From assembly GCF_015863205.1 (NCBI RefSeq), contig NZ_JACBXQ010000001.1, forward strand, positions 496,001 through 560,000: DNA of 64,000 bases. Direction: 5' to 3'. The notes under the pieces were generated by a model. The model saw nothing but the letters and a program-made list of their open reading frames with translations. It did no database searches and had not been told where the DNA came from. Position numbers and translations under genes: made by a program. This document shows, piece after piece, positions 59,062 through 64,000 of this stretch (positions are counted from its first letter, which is position 1; each line of letters starts with the position of its first letter). Source of the stretch: Facklamia lactis (GTDB taxonomy: Bacteria; Bacillota; Bacilli; Lactobacillales; Aerococcaceae).

Positions 59062-60148
59062 TATCGGCCAAAATTTCCGTTTAACCGTCTATGGCCAATC
59101 TCATGCAGCAGCGATTGGTGTGATTATCGATGGCTTACCAGCTGGCATCAATTTCCCGCACCAAGCCATTCAATCAGCTCTAGAGCGACGTCGTCCTGGC
59201 AAACAAACCTGGACCAGTCGTCGAAGCGAGAGCGACTTGTTTGAGATCAAATCCGGTATCGTCGCCGGAAAAACCTGTGGTGCTCCCATTTGCTTAGAAA
59301 TTGTCAATCATGATAAACGATCAAAAGACTATGCCCAACATGATCATCTACCTCGTCCATCCCATGCTGATTACCCTGCCTATGTTAAGTATCAAGGCCA
59401 CCACGACATTCGCGGTGGAGGCCACTTCTCTGGACGGATGACGGCCCCCATTGTTATGGCTGGTAGTCTTGCCAACAATCTTTTAATAGAAGAAGGTATT
59501 CATATTAATAGTCATATTTATGCAATTTCCGACATCAAAGATCAAACCATCGATCCTGTCCAACCCGATCTCGATAGTCTTGCTCAAGTTAAAGAGAAAA
59601 ACTTTCCTGTTCTCAATGATGACCAAGGCCTAGCCATGCAAGCCGCTATTTTAGCAGCCAAGGAAGAAAAGGACTCAGTCGGAGGTCAAGTAGAAACAGT
59701 GGTCACGGGTCTCCCTGTTGGTTTAGGGCAACCTCTCTATGATTCCTGCGAGGCCAAGTTGGCTCATGCCATGTTTGGAATCCCCGCTATTCGGGGCATT
59801 GAATTTGGAACGGGATTTGCTGCGAGCTTAATGCGAGGTAGTCAACATAATGATCCATATTATCTCGATACAGACCAAACGATTAAAACCTCTACCAATC
59901 ACCATGGTGGCGTCATCGGAGGCTTAACCACCGGCATGCCATTAATCATGAGAGTCGCTATCAAACCCACCTCTTCCATCGGCCAAAGCCAACAAACCGT
60001 TAATTTAGACCAATCATGTCACCAAGAACTAACCATCCAAGGACGACACGATCCCTGCATTGTACCCCGAGTCGTTCCGGTCATTGAAAGTATGACCGCG
60101 ATCTGTCTGCTCGATCTCTTGATAATGGCGGGAAAATTTCCAGTTTAA
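59051..60148 (+). CDS. aroC: Chorismate synthase
   Basis: 365 aa. GQNFRLTVYGQSHAAAIGVI, GIPAG-type GLPAGINF, RRRPGKQTWTSRRSESD, RGGGHFSGRMTAPIV and GRHDPCIVPRVVPVIESMTA (active-site His/Arg). Needs reduced FMN in the family. AGGAGG RBS inside aroA; 11-bp overlap. Produces chorismate for PabAB. Confidence 0.96.
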   Translation: MSFSIGQNFRLTVYGQSHAAAIGVIIDGLPAGINFPHQAIQSALERRRPGKQTWTSRRSESDLFEIKSGIVAGKTCGAPICLEIVNHDKRSKDYAQHDHLPRPSHADYPAYVKYQGHHDIRGGGHFSGRMTAPIVMAGSLANNLLIEEGIHINSHIYAISDIKDQTIDPVQPDLDSLAQVKEKNFPVLNDDQGLAMQAAILAAKEEKDSVGGQVETVVTGLPVGLGQPLYDSCEAKLAHAMFGIPAIRGIEFGTGFAASLMRGSQHNDPYYLDTDQTIKTSTNHHGGVIGGLTTGMPLIMRVAIKPTSSIGQSQQTVNLDQSCHQELTIQGRHDPCIVPRVVPVIESMTAICLLDLLIMAGKFPV

Positions 60149-60188
60149 TAACTCATGATTTAATTCTATCAAGAAAGAAGGTTATAAG

Positions 60189-61463
60189 ATGTCACCCCTA
60201 CAAGCTGCTCATTCCCCAATACACTACGGCCTCTTAGGTCGCAAGTTGGGACACAGCTATTCACAAACCATTCATCAAGAATTAGGCAGTGCGCCCTATC
60301 AACTGATTGAATTGGAAGCTAACCAATTAGGACCCTTTCTTATTCAAAAAAAATTTCGAGGTCTCAATGTCACCCTACCATATAAAGAAAGTGTCATCCC
60401 CTATCTCGATCACATAGATCCGCTAGCCCAAGCGATCGGTTCAGTCAACACGATCTTGAACGATCAAGGGCGTCTTTATGGCTATAACACTGATTATGCT
60501 GGTTTTGCCTATTTATTAAATCAACGGGATCTTTCTATGAAGCATAAAAGAGTCTTAATACTTGGTTCTGGTGGCTCTGCTAAAATGATTAGGCAATATG
60601 CCCAAGATCATGACTGCCAATGGGTGCAACATCTCAGCATCCGCCAAGCTAATCCCAACCTTAATTCTAACCTTAGTTCAGCTCAAATCATTGTGAATGC
60701 CACCCCTGTCGGAATGTATCCTCACAATTTAGACCAACGGCTGAATTTAAAAGACTTTCCCTACCTAGAAACAGTCATTGATCTTATTTACAATCCCTTG
60801 CGAACAGAACTCCTTCTACAAGCAAGTGCCTTAGGAATCCAGTGCCAGTGGGCAGGTGGATTAGATATGCTCATCGCGCAAGCTTTCCATGCGAGTCAAA
60901 TTTTTAAAGGTGAAACCATTCCTTTACAAAGCTTAGAAAAATTATGCCAACAAATTCATGCTACTACTGAAAATTGGATCCTAATCGGGATGCCTGGCGC
61001 CGGTAAATCAACACTAGCTCGACACCTTGCCAAGATCAGTGGCCGACCTTTAGTCGATACCGATCACCTGATCGAAGCTCAAACGGGACAAAAACTCAAG
61101 GAACTCATCCCTCAAATTGGAGAACCTGCCTTTCGTGAACTAGAAGCAAAGGTGATCGCCCAAATCACCAAAGAAAAAGGACAGGTCATTGCCAGCGGAG
61201 GTGGAGCCATTTTAAAACCAGAGAATCGCCAAGCCATGAAACAAAATGGACGACTAATTTTGCTAAAACGTCCTCTTGAAGAACTCACCACAAAGGATCG
61301 TCCCTTAGCCAAAAGTCTTCAAGACTTAGAAAAATTATGGCAAGAACGCCAAGCGATTTATCAAACATTAGCTGATCTTACTATTAAAGTTAATCATGAT
61401 CCAAACATTACTTGTCAGCAGATATTGAAAGGTCTGAAAGCAAATGAACTTGTTAGTTATTAA
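60189..61463 (+). CDS. aroEK: Fused shikimate dehydrogenase-shikimate kinase (AroE-AroK)
   Basis: 424 aa in one frame. AroE part (~10-250): YGLLGRKLGHSYSQTIHQEL, GLNVTLPYKE (catalytic Lys), AIGSVNTI, NADPH loop LGSGGSAK, NATPVGMYP, AGGLDMLIAQA. AroK part (~260-424): P-loop IGMPGAGKSTLA, DTDHLIE, ASGGGAIL, KDRPLAK. In most bacteria these are separate proteins. The fusion puts steps four and five of the pathway on one chain. Confidence 0.93.
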   Translation: MSPLQAAHSPIHYGLLGRKLGHSYSQTIHQELGSAPYQLIELEANQLGPFLIQKKFRGLNVTLPYKESVIPYLDHIDPLAQAIGSVNTILNDQGRLYGYNTDYAGFAYLLNQRDLSMKHKRVLILGSGGSAKMIRQYAQDHDCQWVQHLSIRQANPNLNSNLSSAQIIVNATPVGMYPHNLDQRLNLKDFPYLETVIDLIYNPLRTELLLQASALGIQCQWAGGLDMLIAQAFHASQIFKGETIPLQSLEKLCQQIHATTENWILIGMPGAGKSTLARHLAKISGRPLVDTDHLIEAQTGQKLKELIPQIGEPAFRELEAKVIAQITKEKGQVIASGGGAILKPENRQAMKQNGRLILLKRPLEELTTKDRPLAKSLQDLEKLWQERQAIYQTLADLTIKVNHDPNITCQQILKGLKANELVSY

Positions 61464-61884
61464 TGGTCCCAATTTAAATTTACTAGGAATGCGCGAGCCT
61501 AAGATCTATGGTCACGCTACCTACTCTGATCTAGTCCAACTGTTAGAAGACTGGGCCCAATCCGCCAAGGTCCATTTAGAAATCTATCAATCAAACCATG
61601 AAGGTCAAATTATCGATAAAATTCAGGAAGCTTATTATACTTGTGACGGTCTCGTTCTGAATGCTGCCGCCTATACCCACACTTCATTGGCTATCCATGA
61701 TGCCCTCGCAGCCGTTCAACTGCCATTTGTTGAAGTCCATATCAGTTCCGTTAGCCTACGAGAAAGTTATCGCCAATGGTCCTATATTGAAAATCTTGCG
61801 CTCAAAACGATTGAAGGCCAAGGCTTTGAGGGCTATTTACAAGCCTTAACATTTCTTAAAAATTATTTAAGTCATTCTCATTAA
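61444..61884 (+). CDS. aroQ: Type II 3-dehydroquinate dehydratase
   Basis: 146 aa, the normal size. LVINGPNLNLLGMREPKIYG (catalytic Tyr), NHEGQIIDKI, LNAAAYTHTSLAIHDAL, EVHISSVSLRESYR (catalytic His region). Start overlaps the aroEK stop by 20 bp; RBS AAAGG. Confidence 0.95.
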   Translation: MNLLVINGPNLNLLGMREPKIYGHATYSDLVQLLEDWAQSAKVHLEIYQSNHEGQIIDKIQEAYYTCDGLVLNAAAYTHTSLAIHDALAAVQLPFVEVHISSVSLRESYRQWSYIENLALKTIEGQGFEGYLQALTFLKNYLSHSH

Positions 61885-61917
61885 TATTTCAAAGTCAAAT
61901 AGAAAGAGACGAAATCC

Positions 61918-62688
61918 ATGCCAATTAATCCAGTTCAAGTTAAACAAGTTATCTTCGACGGCCAGCAGCCAGTCATCATTGCCGGTCCCTGTTCCATTGA
62001 ATCAGAAGACCATATCTATCAAGAAGCCCACGCCCTTAAAAAAGCTGGCGTTCATATGATACGAGCTGGCGCCTATAAACCCCGAACTTGCCCGCACGAT
62101 TTTCAAGGGCTAGGTTTTGAAGCCGTTAAATTTCTCCGTCAAGCAGCTGATGAAGTCAACCTCCCCATGGTGACAGAAGTCGTCAGCGAATACGATATTG
62201 ATCTTATGGCTGATTGGGTCGATATGTTCCAGGTGGGAGCCCGCAATATGTATAATTATCAATTGCTTAAACGATTGGCTAAAACTGGCAAGCCAGTTCT
62301 ACTCAAACGGGGATTATCCGCTAGTTTACACGAGTGGGAAATGGCTGGTCTCTATCTGATGACTGAAGGAAAAGCTCCCGTTGTTTATTGCGAACGAGGC
62401 ATTCGTAGTTTCCAAGACCAAACACGAAATACCTTGGACCTAGCAGGAGCGATTCTCATGCAAACAAGAACCGGCCAACCAGTAATTATCGACCCAAGCC
62501 ATGCCAGTGGTCGACGCGACCTCATTCTTCCCCTCACCAAAGCTTCCTTAGCCGGAGGTTTAGCAGGAGTAATGATCGAAGTTCATCACAACCCTGATCA
62601 AGCTTGGACGGATGCCGCACAAATAATTGACTATCCTAGTCTTCACCAACTCATGAAGGAGTGTCAGCCATGGATTGTATCCAAATAG
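61918..62688 (+). CDS. aroF: DAHP synthase (single-domain AroA-I-beta type)
   Basis: 256 aa, first step from PEP and erythrose-4-P. IIAGPCSIESEDHI, RAGAYKPRTCPHDFQGLG, MVTEVVSEYDIDLM, GARNMYNYQLL, LLKRGLSAS, IDPSHASGRRD. There is no N-terminal ACT-like or chorismate mutase domain, so no allosteric module for aromatic amino acids is seen. That fits control by the folate riboswitch instead. Weak RBS (GAGACGAAATCC). Confidence 0.93.
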   Translation: MPINPVQVKQVIFDGQQPVIIAGPCSIESEDHIYQEAHALKKAGVHMIRAGAYKPRTCPHDFQGLGFEAVKFLRQAADEVNLPMVTEVVSEYDIDLMADWVDMFQVGARNMYNYQLLKRLAKTGKPVLLKRGLSASLHEWEMAGLYLMTEGKAPVVYCERGIRSFQDQTRNTLDLAGAILMQTRTGQPVIIDPSHASGRRDLILPLTKASLAGGLAGVMIEVHHNPDQAWTDAAQIIDYPSLHQLMKECQPWIVSK

Positions 62689-63395
62689 ACCAAGGCTTTC
62701 TCTTTGGTCGGAGTGTCTTTACCACCCTTAAAATTAGAGATGGGCAAGCCGTTTTCCTCGACCGCCACTTGCAGCGATTAGAATCATCGGCCCAGGCTTT
62801 GTCCTTCAAGAGTCTAGCGAATCGAGAAGCCGTTGACAACTATATAAGAGAAAAACAACTCAACCACGCCGCCCTGAAAATCCTCATTTCACCTGAGAAT
62901 TTATTGCTAATGGATCGATCAGATCCTTATGGAGTAAACCTCCCGAGTCCAAAATATGTGGTGCTGTCCCCAATCCATCGTCACTCATCTAATTGGTTAC
63001 TTCAACATAAAACAACCATGTATCTAGCCAATAAACTGAGTTTAGAACAAGCCCATCAACAAGGAGCCTTTGAATGCTTGTTTCTTAACGAAAGAGAGGA
63101 AATTTGCGAAGGAAGTTTTACTAACTTCTTTTTGATCCAAGGATCAGACATCTACACGCCCCCGCTTGAAGCGGGCATCCTTCCTGGCTTAATGCGCCAG
63201 TGGATTCTCGATCATTTCCCAGTCCAGGTTTGTCCTATTCCTTGGCAAGAAAGGCGTACTTTCCAAGCAGCCTTTGTCACTAACTGCCTGATAGGCATCG
63301 GACCCATCCAACAAATCGAAGACACCACCTACCAAAACAATCATCCCCTGATCCACCAAATCTATCATCAATATACACAATCCGTCTTCCATTAG
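62670..63395 (+). CDS. pabC: Aminodeoxychorismate lyase
   Basis: 241 aa from MDCIQIDQGFLFGRSVFTTL; AAGGAG is 8 nt before ATG 62670, the GTG at 62661 lies in between. Class-IV PLP fold: GFLFGRSVFTTLKI, PLP Lys in HAALKILIS, and ICEGSFTNFFLI. Splits 4-amino-4-deoxychorismate to p-aminobenzoate and pyruvate. It overlaps aroF by 19 bp and closes the operon, showing the operon's end product is pABA/folate. Confidence 0.88.
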   Translation: MDCIQIDQGFLFGRSVFTTLKIRDGQAVFLDRHLQRLESSAQALSFKSLANREAVDNYIREKQLNHAALKILISPENLLLMDRSDPYGVNLPSPKYVVLSPIHRHSSNWLLQHKTTMYLANKLSLEQAHQQGAFECLFLNEREEICEGSFTNFFLIQGSDIYTPPLEAGILPGLMRQWILDHFPVQVCPIPWQERRTFQAAFVTNCLIGIGPIQQIEDTTYQNNHPLIHQIYHQYTQSVFH

Positions 63396-63403
63396 AAAAA
63401 ATT

Positions 63404-63437
63404 AATCTCCTTCCTCATGGAAGGGGATTTTAAATTT
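63404..63437 (+). terminator. Terminator of the aro-pabC operon
   Basis: AATCTCCTTCC/GGAAGGGGATT stem with loop TCAT and a T-rich tail, 8 nt after pabC. Confidence 0.8.
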
Positions 63438-63797
63438 TCAGATAGAAAACCTCTCCCTCCCCTTCTTTCAAACATTTGAAGGCCAATTCCGCGCTGTACT
63501 ATTCGAATCAATACAGGAAAAACCAAACTGTACTAGTACAAAGTTTTTTTGTAATCTTTGTGAATTCTCTAAGCCATAAGATCGCAATATCAAACGAACT
63601 TCGACCCATGAATCCCTCTATATCACACTTCAGATAACTGTTATAAGCATAAAATTCAATAGATTTTTGTGAAATAATATGATAAAGTGATTCTAACGAA
63701 AATATAATGCGTCTTATTTATTAGATGAGATGCAATATTATGCACCCATTACTTAGATAGGCTAAGTAAGCGGTCAGAATTTTGAAAGGAGTCTCTT
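63438..63797. other. Leader region of the second CstA gene with two dyads
   Basis: No ORF supported. CTGTA...TACAG around TTCGAA (63494-63516) and a perfect 12-bp palindrome TGTACTAGTACA (63529-63540) lie here. A further dyad TTACTTAG/CTAAGTAA is near 63750. The 21-bp-spaced GCATTTCA repeats of the first cstA are not seen. Confidence 0.4.
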
Positions 63798-64000
63798 ATG
63801 ATTAGCTTTATTCTATCCTGTATTGCCTTAACGCTTGGTTATTTTATTTATGGTAAGTTCGCGGAACGGGTCTTTAACATTGATCCTGACCGTCCAACAC
63901 CTGCCAATTCTGAATATGATGGGGTCGATTACGTTCCCCTGCCCCTCTGGAAGTCATTCCTGATTCAGTTCTTAAACATTGCTGGAACGGGACCAATTTT
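63798..64000 (+). CDS. Second CstA-family transporter, 3' truncated by window end
   Basis: First ~67 residues: MISFILSCIALTLGYFIYGK, then FNIDPDRPTPANSEYDGVDY and LNIAGTGPIF. It is clearly a paralogue of the cstA gene at 5413-6894. AAAGGAG lies 6 nt before the ATG. The rest is outside the window. Confidence 0.9.
   Translation, partial: MISFILSCIALTLGYFIYGKFAERVFNIDPDRPTPANSEYDGVDYVPLPLWKSFLIQFLNIAGTGPI

Noticed and set aside
1-64000. CRISPR array, prophage or integrative element
   Set aside because: No regularly spaced repeats, no integrase, no phage genes and no complete transposase frame are seen in the window.

Overview
The window looks like the chromosome of a low-GC Gram-positive bacterium of the order Lactobacillales, possibly near Aerococcaceae (Facklamia or Globicatella type). 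The genus is a guess. The signs are strong AGGAGG-type ribosome binding sites, an LPETG-anchored surface protein, lactose/cellobiose-class PTS genes, LytST-type signalling, a Lan-type two-component system with an immunity ABC transporter, a THF riboswitch and CcpA-like sites. Most gene starts here were set from Shine-Dalgarno spacing, so several differ from the longest open frame.

Layout. 0-6.9 kb: an M20 deacylase cut by the window edge, a secreted transglutaminase-like protein, an AT-rich patch with two small divergent ORFs, two MBL-fold hydrolases and a CstA-family transporter. 7-9.5 kb: a LytTR/LytS pair whose probable operator lies just before cstA. 9.6-15.5 kb: a murein-sugar salvage operon (PTS EIIA-EIIB-EIIC, mupG, BadF-type kinase, murQ, murR) with a cre-like site at its promoter. 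15.7 kb: tRNA-Ala(GGC). 15.8-20.9 kb: a Ugp-like ABC importer with a GpdQ-like phosphodiesterase, behind a four-repeat Pho box. 21-25.7 kb: a LanRK-type two-component system and a divergent LanFEG-type transporter. 25.7-26.1 kb: a decayed Fic gene. 26.1-30.9 kb: two M20 hydrolases, a DUF5058 membrane pair and a divergent LysR regulator. 31-34.9 kb: a MetNIQ-type importer led by a triple-rhodanese protein. 35-39.6 kb: remnants, an old-yellow-enzyme family oxidoreductase and an LPETG-anchored amidase.

39.8-46.2 kb is the most unusual region. It is a very AT-rich operon with a strong promoter. It encodes a 59-residue acidic peptide whose only three arginines lie in an R-x-R-x-R tail, then an attenuator hairpin, an arginase-family enzyme, a fold-type-I PLP enzyme, a fold-type-III PLP decarboxylase-like protein with an altered active-site loop, and a COG4586/4587/3694-type ABC exporter. 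It reads as an undescribed ribosomal-peptide (RiPP-like) pathway in which Arg could become Orn and be modified further.

46.7-54.1 kb holds an XRE-TPR regulator, a DUF2254 membrane protein, an ANT(6)-like nucleotidyltransferase and a TetR-controlled ABC exporter. 54.3-63.4 kb encodes the whole route from PEP and erythrose-4-phosphate to chorismate and p-aminobenzoate: fused pabAB on the minus strand and, divergently, aroB-aroA-aroC-aroEK(fusion)-aroQ-aroF-pabC behind a THF riboswitch and terminator. Shikimate flux here is therefore probably under folate feedback. The window ends inside a second CstA-family gene.
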